The notes beneath the pieces were generated by a model, which was not told where the DNA came from, made no database searches, and saw only the letters and a program-made list of their open reading frames with translations. Below are positions 44,596 to 54,091 of a stretch of 64,000 nucleotides of DNA, piece after piece (the first letter of the stretch is position 1; each line of letters starts with the position of its first letter). Made by a program: the position numbers and the translations under genes. The DNA comes from Acidobacteriota bacterium. Its GTDB lineage: Bacteria > Acidobacteriota > Vicinamibacteria > Vicinamibacterales > CAVVIG01. The stretch spans positions 124,001-188,000 of the forward strand of contig QHWB01000062.1 of NCBI GenBank assembly GCA_003222395.1, given 5' to 3'.

Positions 44596-44947
44596 GACAG
44601 CTATTGACGCCCGAATGCTGGACCGCGAGCTGAAGAAGGGGTCCGCGGAGCTGATCGTCCTTTCGATCGTCGAGCCCCGACCCCGCCACGGATACGAGAT
44701 CAGCAAGCTCATCGAGACGCGCTCGGCCGGCCGGCTGAAGTTCCACATCGCCTCGCTCTATCCGCTGCTGTACCGACTCGAAGAACGCGGCTGGCTCCAG
44801 GGCCGGTGGGTGGAGAAGCCCGGCCAACGCCGGCGCCGCTTCTACGCGCTCACGCGCGAAGGCCGACACGTCCTTGGCCGCCAACGCGACACCTGGAAGA
44901 TCTTCGTCCACGCGATGAGTCTCATTACGGGAGTCGACCATGCCTGA
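44594..44947 (+). CDS. PadR-family transcriptional regulator
   Basis: 117 residues from ATG 44594. The PadR winged HTH is complete: LKKGSAELIVLSIVEPRPRHGYEISKLIE, LKFHIASLYPLLYRLEERGWLQGRW, RRRFYALTREGRHVLGRQ. Upstream, ATAGC-N7-GCTAT (44579-44595) overlaps the start and could be an operator. In acidobacteria such genes typically overlap the start of an ADOP permease, and here the next start also overlaps the stop by 8 bp, but that permease is broken. Confidence 0.9.
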   Translation: MTAIDARMLDRELKKGSAELIVLSIVEPRPRHGYEISKLIETRSAGRLKFHIASLYPLLYRLEERGWLQGRWVEKPGQRRRRFYALTREGRHVLGRQRDTWKIFVHAMSLITGVDHA

Positions 44948-45279
44948 ATGGACCTCGCACCTGCGGCCCCGTCTTGCCCTCCTGCGCGCGTGCGTGAGGT
45001 CGGCGTACGGAGGGCGCTCGGTGCTACCACGAGCGACGTGCTACGCCTCGTCGCCGGAAGTGGGTTGGCATGATCGCCACCGGGGCTGTCATCGGACTGG
45101 CGCTATCGACGGCTTCGGCGCGGCTGCTGGCCAGCATGCTGTTCGGCGTACAGCCGTTGGACCCGATGACGTTCGGTTCCGTGACGGTCGTGCTGGCCCT
45201 CACGGCGGCGGTGTCGATTGTCGGTCCTGCCTGGCGTGCAGTCCGCGTCGATCCTGCGGTTGCGCTGCGAGGCGACTGA
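44940..45279 (+). pseudogene. Third ADOP-family permease remnant, internally deleted and frameshifted
   Basis: The start (PEWTSHLRPRLALLRA) is the standard ADOP beginning, in frame for only about 18 codons. A frame change then leads into REVGVRRALGATTSDVLRLV, typical of the last FtsX domain, and a further single-base change near 45065 puts the end (MIATGAVIGLALSTASARLL, ASMLFGVQPLDPMTFGS, AWRAVRVDPAVALRGD) in yet another frame. Only about 110 of some 800 residues remain. The intact PadR regulator upstream is thus left without its usual target. Confidence 0.7.
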
Positions 45280-45292
45280 TCGGCGGGTCAGG

Positions 45293-46411
45293 CTACTGTT
45301 TGCCTGTTTTCTTCGCGTCTTCCGCTTCCTTCGCGCGCGCGCCGCGCAGCATGTTCTCGAGCGAGTAATTGCCTTCGTGGCACGCGTACTCGTACAGCTT
45401 CTCGCTCGTCGCGTTCCACGGGTACTCGCCGGTCCACGGCCGGTCCCACGTCGTCGGATCCTCGACGGTGAAGCGGTACAGGACCGTTTTCGGATCGACG
45501 CGCGTGAAGCGCTCGACGATGTGCAGGTTCTCGCTCGCGCCCTGGAACTGCGTCTTCGACGTGAAGTTCGTCGTATCGACCACGAGCGTGTCGCCCTCCC
45601 AGTGACCGACTGAATCGCCCATCCATTTGCGAACGCTCTTCGGCAGGTGCTCGGCGCCGATGCGGACGATGCGCGCGTCGTGCACCATCTCGTTGACGAT
45701 CATGACCTGGGTCGGCGTCTGCACGATCTGTTTCAGATTGTTGTAGAAGTAGTTCGGCAGCGTCGGCGGCCCCGAAGTCGAGTTGAAACCGAGCAGGCAC
45801 CGCTCCGCGAGCGGGCGGAGCTCGGGACCATCGAACGCGCCGGCCGGGCCGGCCGACGCCGCGCCTTCGTTGGCGGCCGGGTTGACGCTCACCGCGCGCA
45901 GCGCCGCGTTGCGCGTGATCGCTTCCGCCTTCATCTTCGGAATCTTGCCGTTCTCGGGGTCGATGACGATCGAGCTTCGCTTCTGGCCGTCGACGGTGAT
46001 CAGCTTGTTCCCCTCCGCGAGCCAGAAGTGGTTGTAGCCGCCGACCACGCCGCCGCCGAGCTTCTCGAGGAATTCGAGGTACGACTTGGGCGTCGTGTTC
46101 TCGCCGCCGACAGGCGGCGCGCCGCGGTTCGGATCGAGCGGCGCATCGTTCTTGATTTGGCGCTGAGCCTCGTAGGTTTCCGCCGCGTCGGCTTCTTCTT
46201 TGGTCACGACGAGGCGATCCACGCCCGCGGGCCGCTCGAGCGGCGTCATCGTCGCGACGTCGTAGGTGCCGGACAGATCCGGATGGCCATCGGCTGTCCG
46301 CGCCGTCGTCGGCTTGGGCGTTTGGGCGCCTCGCGGGGCCTGGGCGCCGAGCGGCGTCGACGCGAGACCGAGCGCCGCGCACGCGACGAAAATCAGCTTG
46401 TCGTAACGCAT
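45293..46411 (-). CDS. Secreted hypothetical protein of an acidobacterial family
   Basis: 372 residues with a signal peptide (MRYDKLIFVACAALGLASTP, ending near LGAQA). Recognisable parts of this family are GHPDLSGTYDVATMTPLERP, YNHFWLAEGNKLITVDGQKR, SSIVIDPENGKIPKM, MIVNEMVHDARIVRIG, WMGDSVGHWEGDTLVVDTTNF and the C-terminal YEYACHEGNYSLENMLRGAR. Proteins of this type are very common in acidobacteria and related soil bacteria, and their function is not known. It is probably periplasmic. The gene stands 52 bp before the alpha/beta hydrolase gene's stop on the same strand. Confidence 0.75.
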   Translation of the reverse strand: MRYDKLIFVACAALGLASTPLGAQAPRGAQTPKPTTARTADGHPDLSGTYDVATMTPLERPAGVDRLVVTKEEADAAETYEAQRQIKNDAPLDPNRGAPPVGGENTTPKSYLEFLEKLGGGVVGGYNHFWLAEGNKLITVDGQKRSSIVIDPENGKIPKMKAEAITRNAALRAVSVNPAANEGAASAGPAGAFDGPELRPLAERCLLGFNSTSGPPTLPNYFYNNLKQIVQTPTQVMIVNEMVHDARIVRIGAEHLPKSVRKWMGDSVGHWEGDTLVVDTTNFTSKTQFQGASENLHIVERFTRVDPKTVLYRFTVEDPTTWDRPWTGEYPWNATSEKLYEYACHEGNYSLENMLRGARAKEAEDAKKTGKQ

Positions 46412-46463
46412 ACCAACAATTTATCAGGTCGCGCCAGGCAGCGCGAGCCCTTCCGAGCGTCCG

Positions 46464-47555
46464 TCATCGCGCCGAAGGCTGACGCTCCGCCAAGAAGCGG
46501 CCGATCTTCTCGTTGAGAAACGCGCGATCCGCGGCATTCCCGCCGGCGCCGGCCGGATGCCCCCACAGCGACGGAATTGGCACCAGCGACACGCGCGGGA
46601 TGAACTGTGCCTCGAAGCGCGCGTCGCCAATCGGAAAGTACAAATCGGTTTCCGACGGCATGTAGAGCAGCGGCGCCTTCATCGAGCGCAGCGCGCGCTC
46701 GAGATCGCCGTTGAACCCGGGCGTGGCGCCGACGTCGTGCCGCTGCCAGGTGCGCGCCTGCAGGATCAGATCGTTGGCGTCGTTGTTCGCGAAGAACGTG
46801 CGGCGTCGATTCTCGATCTCCTGATCGAGTGTGCGGCCGGGCGCCGTGCCCTTCCACATCTCGCGGCGCCACCACTCCTGAGAGTACAGCCAGCCGAGCC
46901 ACACCATTCCGTACGCCTCGATCCCTTTTCGCGGCGGCGATGCGTAGTCGCCGCCGTTGAACGCCGGATCGGCCGTCAGCGCGGCGATCTGTCCTTCGAG
47001 CCGCACAACGCCGTGCGGCCAGGTCTTCGCCGTGCCGGCCGTCGCGACGATACGGTCGGCGAAATCGGGATGCGAAACCGCCCACTGAAACGCCTGCTGC
47101 GCTCCCATCGAGAAGCCAATGACGGCGCGCACGTGCGTGATCTTCAGGTCTTCGGTCAGCAGCCGATGCACCGCCTCGACGTTGTCGCGGATCGTCGTCA
47201 CCGGGAAGCGCGGTCCGTGGAACGGCTCCGGCGTGTTGCTCGGCGACGACGAGTGGCCGTTGCCGAACAGCTCAGTTGCGACCAGAAACAGCTTCGACTC
47301 GTCGAGCGCACGGTCCGATCCGATCAGCCATTCGTAGCCGTGATGCGTGGCCATGTAGTGCGATGGCAGCAGCACGGCGTTGTCGCGCGCGGCATCGAGA
47401 TGGCCATAGGTGCCGTACACGATCCGCGCCTTCGGCAGCACCACGCCGCTCTCGGTCCGGAAGTTGTCGATCACGAATTCGTGATGTGCGGCGCGGTCGA
47501 CGTCCTGGGGAACGACGAGCGTCAGCGCGATGGCGAGGCCGCAGAATCGGATCAT
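46464..47555 (-). CDS. Exported alpha/beta hydrolase, homoserine acetyltransferase-like
   Basis: 363 residues from ATG 47555, with AAGGAG 8 nt upstream. A hydrophobic N-terminus (MIRFCGLAIALTLVV) suggests export. The fold resembles MetX-type acetyltransferases/hydrolases: FRTESGVVLPKARIVYGTYG, NAVLLPSHY, ELFGNGHSSSPSNTP, FPVTTIRDNV, the nucleophile elbow AVIGFSMGAQQAFQWAVSHPDF, and late PLLYMPSETDLYFP and IPSLWGHPAGAG for Asp and His. With an export signal it is more likely a hydrolase than a biosynthetic MetX. It may form a unit with the downstream unknown secreted protein. Confidence 0.8.
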   Translation of the reverse strand: MIRFCGLAIALTLVVPQDVDRAAHHEFVIDNFRTESGVVLPKARIVYGTYGHLDAARDNAVLLPSHYMATHHGYEWLIGSDRALDESKLFLVATELFGNGHSSSPSNTPEPFHGPRFPVTTIRDNVEAVHRLLTEDLKITHVRAVIGFSMGAQQAFQWAVSHPDFADRIVATAGTAKTWPHGVVRLEGQIAALTADPAFNGGDYASPPRKGIEAYGMVWLGWLYSQEWWRREMWKGTAPGRTLDQEIENRRRTFFANNDANDLILQARTWQRHDVGATPGFNGDLERALRSMKAPLLYMPSETDLYFPIGDARFEAQFIPRVSLVPIPSLWGHPAGAGGNAADRAFLNEKIGRFLAERQPSAR

Positions 47556-47829
47556 CAGAGGACTCCTTCGCGGAAAGCCGCAACGACCGCAGCGAGCCGA
47601 AAGGCGAGCCGCGACAGGTGCGCGGAGTGGGCCCGCTCGCACATATATATAAAGGTTACGACCCCTGGGCGAACCGGCGATCAGGTCGAGGTTGAAACCC
47701 TTCTGCAGGACCGTCAGTTGTTACTACACAAAATGTCGACGTCGCATTGGTTTCCGCTTTCAAGCCATGTGTTTGTGGCGGTTGCGTGGTTCGTCGACCG
47801 GGCACGGCCGTTGCTCTAGCGCTCGCCCT

Positions 47830-49599
47830 GTGAAGCGTTTAGCACTCTCCGGCCGGTGCCTAGCCATCCTTCTTTTCGCGATCGTGCTGACGCAGCCGGC
47901 CTCGTCCCAACTCGGGATCACGATCGGAACGCCCAGCTGGCTTCCGAAACTCGAGCTCGTGCTCCAGCGGCGCGCGTTGCTGCTGACGGGGCACTCGCGC
48001 GTCATCATCCGCGCCGCGCGCGGCGTGTCCGCTGGATCGGTGACAACGCTCATCCTGAGCGCGGGCGGCACCGTCGGCCGCACGCTCGGGGTCATCGATG
48101 CGCAGGTCGCCGACGTTCCGAACATCTCGATCGCGACGCTCGCCGCCAGCTCCCTCGTCGGACATATATCGCTCGATCGCGCAATCGCAGGCGCGCTCGA
48201 ACGAACGGGCGCCACTATCGGCGCTCCCGCGGTCCGCCAGTACCTTGGCTTCGACGGATCCGGCGTCGGCATCGCGGTAATCGATTCCGGCATCACGCCG
48301 TGGCACGACGATCTCGCCGCGCCGACTGCCGGCGCGCAGCGCGTCGATCGGTTCGTCGATTTCGTCAACGGACGTTTAGCCGCGTACGACGATTACGGCC
48401 ACGGCACGCACGTCGCGGGCATCATTGCCGGCAACGGCTTCGATTCGAGCGGCGCCCGCTCGGGCATAGCACCGGCAGCGCACCTCGTCGTGCTCAAGGT
48501 GCTCGACGGATCCGGCCGCGGACGCATCAGCGACGTGATCGCCGCGTTCGATTATGTCGTTCGCAACAAGGACACGCTGAACATCCGAATCGTCAACCTG
48601 TCGGTCGCGACGGGCGTGTACGAATCGTACTCCACGGATCCGCTGACGTTGGCGGCGCAGCAAGTGGCCAGCGCGGGCATCGTTGTCGTCGCGGCGGCCG
48701 GCAACAACGGACGCGATCCGCAGGGGACCACGCAGTACGGCGGCGTCACCGCGCCCGGGAATGCGCCGTGGGTGCTGACCGTCGGCGCGTCGAGCCACAT
48801 GGGCACGTCCGATCGCGCGGACGATACGATGGCCGCGTTCAGCTCGCGCGGTCCCGCCGCGATCGATTACAAGGCAAAGCCCGATCTCGTCGCGCCCGGC
48901 GTCGGCATCGAGTCGTTGAGCGTGCCGGCCAGCTTGTTCTACGCCACCGATACGCGGTACCTGCTGCCGGGCACGGTGCCGACGTCGTATTTGCCGTATC
49001 TCAGCTTGAGCGGCACGAGCATGGCGGCGCCGGTCGTGGCCGGTACGGTTGCGTTGATGCTTCAGGCGAACCCCGCGCTCACTCCGAACGCGGTCAAAGC
49101 GATTCTTCAGTACACCTCGGAGACGTACGACGGTTACGACCCGTTGACCGAGGGCGCAGGATTCCTCAACGCCAAAGGGGCCGTGGAGCTCGCGCAATTT
49201 TTCGCGGCGCCGGATGGCAGCGATCCGACGTCGGGCGACTGGAGCGCCAGTCTGATTTGGGGTACTCGTCTCGTGCGGGGCGGGCGCCTCACGGCCGACG
49301 CCAGCGCGTGGTCTACCGGCGTGACGTGGGGTGCGAGCACCACGGCGTCCGGCCTGCCGATCGACTGGGGCGTCATCGGGCCATTGGACCGCTGGACGAT
49401 GATGAGCAGTGCCTCGCAGAACGTCGTGTGGGGCACGACGTGCGGCGGCGCCGACTGCGGGGGCCCGTGGAATCACGGCGCCGTCTTCGGGACCAGCGAC
49501 GACGAAACGGTCGTCTGGGGCACGAGCGATGAAGAAACCGTCGTGTGGGGAACCAGTTGCGACGACCCGAGTTGTCAGCCCGTGATCTGGAATCAGTGA
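47830..49599 (+). CDS. Subtilisin-family (S8) serine protease, secreted
   Basis: 589 residues from GTG 47830, chosen because the signal peptide (KRLALSGRCLAILLFAIVLT) then begins correctly. The catalytic triad is complete: Asp in VGIAVIDSGIT, His in DYGHGTHVAGIIAG and Ser in LSLSGTSMAAPVVAG. An N-terminal propeptide-like region spans about 30-130. The last 110 residues carry a series of Trp-Gly units (LIWGTRLV, VTWGAST, IDWGVIG, VVWGTT, VVWGTS twice) ending in VIWNQ, a tail seen in acidobacterial subtilases. Its stop overlaps the start of the next kinase gene (GTGA). Confidence 0.9.
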   Translation: MKRLALSGRCLAILLFAIVLTQPASSQLGITIGTPSWLPKLELVLQRRALLLTGHSRVIIRAARGVSAGSVTTLILSAGGTVGRTLGVIDAQVADVPNISIATLAASSLVGHISLDRAIAGALERTGATIGAPAVRQYLGFDGSGVGIAVIDSGITPWHDDLAAPTAGAQRVDRFVDFVNGRLAAYDDYGHGTHVAGIIAGNGFDSSGARSGIAPAAHLVVLKVLDGSGRGRISDVIAAFDYVVRNKDTLNIRIVNLSVATGVYESYSTDPLTLAAQQVASAGIVVVAAAGNNGRDPQGTTQYGGVTAPGNAPWVLTVGASSHMGTSDRADDTMAAFSSRGPAAIDYKAKPDLVAPGVGIESLSVPASLFYATDTRYLLPGTVPTSYLPYLSLSGTSMAAPVVAGTVALMLQANPALTPNAVKAILQYTSETYDGYDPLTEGAGFLNAKGAVELAQFFAAPDGSDPTSGDWSASLIWGTRLVRGGRLTADASAWSTGVTWGASTTASGLPIDWGVIGPLDRWTMMSSASQNVVWGTTCGGADCGGPWNHGAVFGTSDDETVVWGTSDEETVVWGTSCDDPSCQPVIWNQ

Positions 49600-51533
49600 G
49601 CGACGCTCTCGGATGGCGCGCGCTGCCGCCAGCGGCGCAGCTCTACGTCGCGGCCGTGATCACCGTCGGCGCGGCGGAGATCGTCGCCTTCTTCCCGACG
49701 GCCTACCCGCGGCCGGCGCTCTTCGTCTGCCTGCTCGTCGCGTCGTGCCTCGCGTCGGCGTGGAAGGTGAACCTTCCGATTCATCTCGCGAGTGGATCGA
49801 CGCTGTCGGTGTCGTACGCCGCCGACTTGATGGCGCTGCTGCTCCTTGGCCCGCGCCACGCGATGATCATCGCCGTCATCGGCGCGTGGACGCAGTGCTC
49901 GTTCCACGTCAAGCGAACGTATCCGATCTATCGCACGGTCTTCAGCACCGCCGCCGAGGCGATCACGATGATCGCGACCGGACTCGCCTACACCGCGCTC
50001 GGCGGGCAGCCGGAGCGGGCCGATTTCCCCGCGCTCGCCCAGCCGCTCATCGGCGCCATCGCCACGTACTTCGCGGTCAACACCGGCCTCGTCGCGGCGG
50101 CGATTGCGTTGTCGTCCGGCCGCACGATCTGGAGCGTATGGCGCGAGGAGTTCCTGTGGAGCGGCGTCAGCTTCATCGTCGCCGGGACGGCCGGCGCGGC
50201 GGCCGCCATCGTCGTGCAGCGCGGCGATCACTGGCTCGCGATCCTGATGGTCGCACCGGTGTACGTCACGTACCGCACGTATCGCACGTTCATCGGGCGT
50301 CTCGAGGATCAGAAGCAGCACGCCGCCGACAGCCAGCGCCTGCACCGGCAGGCGGTCGAGGCGCTCGAGCAGGCGCACCAGGCCGAGCGCGCGAAGGATC
50401 AGTTCCTCGCAACGGTGTCGCACGAGCTGCGGACGCCGTTGAATGCGATGCTTGGCTGGGCCGATATGCTGCGCAGCGGAAAGCTCGATGAGTCGCGCCG
50501 CGACCGGGCCTGCCAGGCGATTTTCGACAGCGCGAAACGGCAGGCGCGGCTCATCGACGAGCTGCTCGACATCGCGCGCATCACGTCTGGAAAGCTGCAG
50601 CTGGACCCGACGACCATCGACCTCGCCGACGTCGTCCGCAGCGCGGTCGACGTCGTGAAGCCTGCGGCCGACGCCAAGCGGATACAGGTCAACATCGAAA
50701 TCGATCCGGAGATCGGCGCCATCTACGGCGACGGCGCGCGGCTGCAGCAGGTCGCGTGGAACCTGCTATCGAATGCCGTCAAGTTCACGCCCGAAAGCGG
50801 CATCGTCGGCGTCCGGCTGCGTCGCAACGGAACGGTCGTGGAGCTCGTGGTGACGGACAGCGGCGAGGGGATCCCGGACGATTTCTTGCCGTTGGTGTTC
50901 GAGCCGTTCCGGCAGGCCGACGGATCGACGACGCGGCGCCACGGCGGCCTCGGGCTCGGTCTGTCGATCGTCAAGCGTCTTGCGGAAGCCCACGGCGGAT
51001 CGGTGAGCGGCGCAAGCCGCGGTAAGGGATGCGGCGCGACGTTTACCGTGCGGCTTCCGGCCATGCTCCGCGCCGGGGTTTCGCACGTGTCGGCCGGGGA
51101 TCGCGCGGCCGCGAGCCAAGATCGCGAGCAGCCGGAGGCGTCGCTGAGCGGACTCCGCGTGCTCGTGGTCGACGACGACGAGGAGAGCGTGCGCGTGGTG
51201 GCGGCGCACCTCGAACAGCATCAGGCCCTCGTGTTGACCGCGGCGTCGGCCCACGATGCGCTCGCGCTCGTCCAACGCGAGCGCATCGACGTGTTGCTCG
51301 CGGACATCGCGATGCCGAACGAGGACGGCTATACGCTGATCAGGAAAGTGCGCGCCCTGTCGGCGCCGGCCGCTGCAATTCCTGCGGCGGCGCTGACCGC
51401 GTTCGTGCGCGACGAAGATCGCCGGCAGGCGCTCGGCGCCGGTTTCCAGCTTCACCTCGCCAAACCGATCGATCCCCACGCGCTCGTCGATGCGGTGGCG
51501 CGGCTCGGTCATCGCTCGCACGTCAGCGTCTGA
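49596..51533 (+). CDS. Membrane hybrid histidine kinase with receiver domain
   Basis: 645 residues from GTG 49596, which overlaps the protease stop by 4 bp. An N-terminal sensor with six to seven membrane segments (residues about 12-225; LYVAAVITVGAAEIVAFF, ALFVCLLVASCLASAW, MIIAVIGAW, LIGAIATYFAVNTGLV) is followed by a coiled linker and the kinase core: H276 in FLATVSHELRTPLNAMLGW, N-box NLLSNAVKFTPESG, G1 TDSGEGI, F-box VFEPFRQADGS and G2 GLGLGLSIVKRL. A C-terminal receiver (VLVVDDDEESVRVV, VLLADIAMPNEDGY, HLAKPI) completes it. Coupling to the subtilase suggests sensing linked to protein breakdown. Confidence 0.9.
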   Translation: MSDALGWRALPPAAQLYVAAVITVGAAEIVAFFPTAYPRPALFVCLLVASCLASAWKVNLPIHLASGSTLSVSYAADLMALLLLGPRHAMIIAVIGAWTQCSFHVKRTYPIYRTVFSTAAEAITMIATGLAYTALGGQPERADFPALAQPLIGAIATYFAVNTGLVAAAIALSSGRTIWSVWREEFLWSGVSFIVAGTAGAAAAIVVQRGDHWLAILMVAPVYVTYRTYRTFIGRLEDQKQHAADSQRLHRQAVEALEQAHQAERAKDQFLATVSHELRTPLNAMLGWADMLRSGKLDESRRDRACQAIFDSAKRQARLIDELLDIARITSGKLQLDPTTIDLADVVRSAVDVVKPAADAKRIQVNIEIDPEIGAIYGDGARLQQVAWNLLSNAVKFTPESGIVGVRLRRNGTVVELVVTDSGEGIPDDFLPLVFEPFRQADGSTTRRHGGLGLGLSIVKRLAEAHGGSVSGASRGKGCGATFTVRLPAMLRAGVSHVSAGDRAAASQDREQPEASLSGLRVLVVDDDEESVRVVAAHLEQHQALVLTAASAHDALALVQRERIDVLLADIAMPNEDGYTLIRKVRALSAPAAAIPAAALTAFVRDEDRRQALGAGFQLHLAKPIDPHALVDAVARLGHRSHVSV

Positions 51534-51601
51534 CGGCGCGACGTTCAGCGCCTGCCCGTCGCCGGACGGAGCGGCCTGGACGCTCGTCGGCACCGGCGTG
51601 C

Positions 51602-54091
51602 CTAGAACGCGAAGCGCGCGCCGACGTGGATGGCGCGCGGCGGCTGAACGGCCGCAGTCAGGCGCGAGAGCGGTCCCGTCACCGGAAACTCCTCGACCTC
51701 CTTCGCCTTGTTCAGCAGGTTGAAGGCGTCGACCAGGCCCGTCAGCCTGCAGCCGCCGATCGTGAACTGTTTCTGCAGGCGCAGGTCGATCGTCAGCGTG
51801 TAGGTGAAGCGCGTGCGACCGTTCCTGAACGCGCGGATTGCCTCGGGACCCTGATTCAGATTCGGCACGATCACGAGCCGTGCGAAATGCTGGCCGTCCT
51901 GATAGCGCGCGACGACGCCGAACGTCGCGTCGCGCGGAAACCGATAGGCGCCCGACCACTTCAACGTGTAGCCGCGCTCGGTGAACGTGCGCCCCTGCGC
52001 GTACGTGCGCGCGTTCGGATCGATGAAGACGTCGCCGACGACGCCCTGGTCGTTTTCAATCGCGTTGAATCCGCGATTTGCCGATAGTCCCTCCGATCGG
52101 CCCGCCGTCGCACCCATCAGCAGGAACAGATGTCCGGTCTGCGTCTGATAGGTGAGATCGGCGCCGACGAACGACGACTCGTGATCGGATGGATTGGTCA
52201 CAAGGTAGCGATCGGCGCCGAAGGTCGATCGCGCCCGGTTGTAGATCGGCAGCAGCTGATCATCCTGCGATCCGACCAGATCGACGCCGGCGTCGCGGAT
52301 GAACGACACCGCGTAGGTCGATTCGGGCACGCCGACGTCGACGGCGCCGATGAGATCGTGTTCGCGCCGCCCGATCGCGGAGAGGCGCACGAACGATCGA
52401 TCGGTCGGCCGCGCCTCGAATCCGGTCACGATTTCGTCCATGTGCGGGCGCCGCAGCCCGGGATCGATCGAGGTGAACGATGGATCGCCGCCGGCGCCGG
52501 GGCCGAGGCGCGCAACGAAGGCGCCGATCTCCGATGGCAATGGCGGGCGGGTCCCGTCGCGCGTCGTCCACAGAAACATGCGGCCGACCGGCGCGGTCGG
52601 ATCGCCCCATGCGAGCGTGCCGAGCGTCAGCCGGTGACCGTAACGTCCGTATCCGCCGAACGCGGAAATGTGGGCGAAGTCCGTGAGCGCAACACGAACG
52701 TGCGCGCGCGGCATCACGGTGCGCCACGAGATGACGGCCGCGCCGGTGGAATTCGTGCCGGTGATGTTCTCGTAGCGCACCCCCGCGTCGAACGCCGCCC
52801 GCGAGCGGATCGCGATGCGCTCGCTCGCGTACGCTGAAACGATCGTGCTCGTCCACCGTGATGCCGACTCCGGCGCCGTGAACTGCCAGACGTGCGCGGG
52901 AATGCCGTCGAGCGTCTCGCCAACCATTCCGCTGAACGCGGGGCGCACGCGCGCCGCATCGCCTTCGACATCCGCTCCAGCCATGAACTGCTGGCGGAAC
53001 GATGCGCCCGCGGCCGGCGTTCGCAGGCGTCCGCCGATCGACCAGACGCTCGAACTCCCGGTGCCGGGGTTCAACAGCTCGGGTACCGGTCCGTCGCGCA
53101 GCCGTTCCATCAGCAGCGCCGGCGCCGGCGCAGCGTCGTTGCGGCGATCGCCGGCGGTCATGCTCGAGTACGCGGACGACGACCAGCCGCCGGCGCTGCC
53201 GAAGTCCCATGCCACCTGCGTGTGCATCGCGCGCGCGCGTTCGCCGGCGGCCGACCGATCGAACGGAATCCGGTTCAGCAGCGGATAACGCGCCCGCTGC
53301 ACCCAACCGACGATGCTGACGTGGTGCAATGCGCCGGTCGGCGCGCCGGCGCCCGGCGTAATCTGCAGGTGCGCGAACGATGACGCAAGGTTCGCATCGA
53401 GCTTGTTGACGCGTCCGCGCTCGAAGCGCGACGAGCGCGTCGCCGTCGTTGTGACCAGCAAACCGACGTTCGGGCCGGCAATGGGGCCGCTGGCGAGCAC
53501 GTTCGCGTCGGCCCACGCGTGGAGGCGCGCGATCGGAACCGGGAACGCGTCGGCGGCGCCCGCATTCAATCCCGGAATCGTCCCAGCCAGATCGAGCACG
53601 CGCAGCCAGCGTTCGGCGGGTCTGCGCGGCGTCAACACGACGGCGAGCCCCGCCGCGTCGACGTTTATCGGCATCAGACCGGTCATGACGTCGACGCGCT
53701 CCCACGCGTCGACGCGCGGCAGCAGCAGCGGCGTGCCCGATCCCACCGGATCGGTGATGGAGGCGTCGTCGATGCGGAACAGCGTCTGCGTCCATGAGCT
53801 GCCGTGCGCGCCGGTGCGCGCCGGATCGCCGGTGCTGAGACCGCCGGTATCGATCCGATCGGCGATCACTTCCGGGACGGCGGCGTCGAGAAGGCTGAAC
53901 AGATCGGCGCTCGACGGCAGATCGGCCAACGGCGCCGCGGTGACGTGGCTGCCGAGCGGCGGTCGATCGCCCGGCGGCGCCTGCGCGCCGGCGCGTTGGG
54001 CCTCCGCGACGACGAGGGCCGCGGCCATCGCGAGTACGCGGCACCCGCCGGGGAGATACAATCGCGCGATGGCCGACGCTCCTGCGTTCAT
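51602..54091 (-). CDS. TonB-dependent receptor-like outer-membrane barrel
   Basis: About 829 residues if the ATG at 54091 is used; starts at 54061 (TTG) or 54028 (ATG) are possible. The N-terminal region (RVLAMAAALVVAEAQRAGAQ) is a signal peptide. Unlike its relatives in this window it has no carboxypeptidase-regulatory-like domain; a short plug-like region (LFRIDDASITDPVGSGTPLLLP, VMTGLMPINVDAAGLAVVLT) leads directly into the barrel (RLHAWADANVLASGPIAGPN, WSSSAYSSMTAGDRR, YTLTIDLRLQKQFTIG), which ends in HVGARFAF with C-terminal Phe. Probably transports or binds a substrate at the outer membrane. The 5' end overlaps the divergent ankyrin gene. Confidence 0.75.
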   Translation of the reverse strand: MNAGASAIARLYLPGGCRVLAMAAALVVAEAQRAGAQAPPGDRPPLGSHVTAAPLADLPSSADLFSLLDAAVPEVIADRIDTGGLSTGDPARTGAHGSSWTQTLFRIDDASITDPVGSGTPLLLPRVDAWERVDVMTGLMPINVDAAGLAVVLTPRRPAERWLRVLDLAGTIPGLNAGAADAFPVPIARLHAWADANVLASGPIAGPNVGLLVTTTATRSSRFERGRVNKLDANLASSFAHLQITPGAGAPTGALHHVSIVGWVQRARYPLLNRIPFDRSAAGERARAMHTQVAWDFGSAGGWSSSAYSSMTAGDRRNDAAPAPALLMERLRDGPVPELLNPGTGSSSVWSIGGRLRTPAAGASFRQQFMAGADVEGDAARVRPAFSGMVGETLDGIPAHVWQFTAPESASRWTSTIVSAYASERIAIRSRAAFDAGVRYENITGTNSTGAAVISWRTVMPRAHVRVALTDFAHISAFGGYGRYGHRLTLGTLAWGDPTAPVGRMFLWTTRDGTRPPLPSEIGAFVARLGPGAGGDPSFTSIDPGLRRPHMDEIVTGFEARPTDRSFVRLSAIGRREHDLIGAVDVGVPESTYAVSFIRDAGVDLVGSQDDQLLPIYNRARSTFGADRYLVTNPSDHESSFVGADLTYQTQTGHLFLLMGATAGRSEGLSANRGFNAIENDQGVVGDVFIDPNARTYAQGRTFTERGYTLKWSGAYRFPRDATFGVVARYQDGQHFARLVIVPNLNQGPEAIRAFRNGRTRFTYTLTIDLRLQKQFTIGGCRLTGLVDAFNLLNKAKEVEEFPVTGPLSRLTAAVQPPRAIHVGARFAF
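54057..54062 (+). promoter_or_regulatory. -10 hexamer of the ankyrin gene; leaderless start
   Basis: TACAAT is followed by 6 nt and the ATG at 54069. A GGAG lies before the hexamer but is too far from the ATG to serve as ribosome site. Confidence 0.45.
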
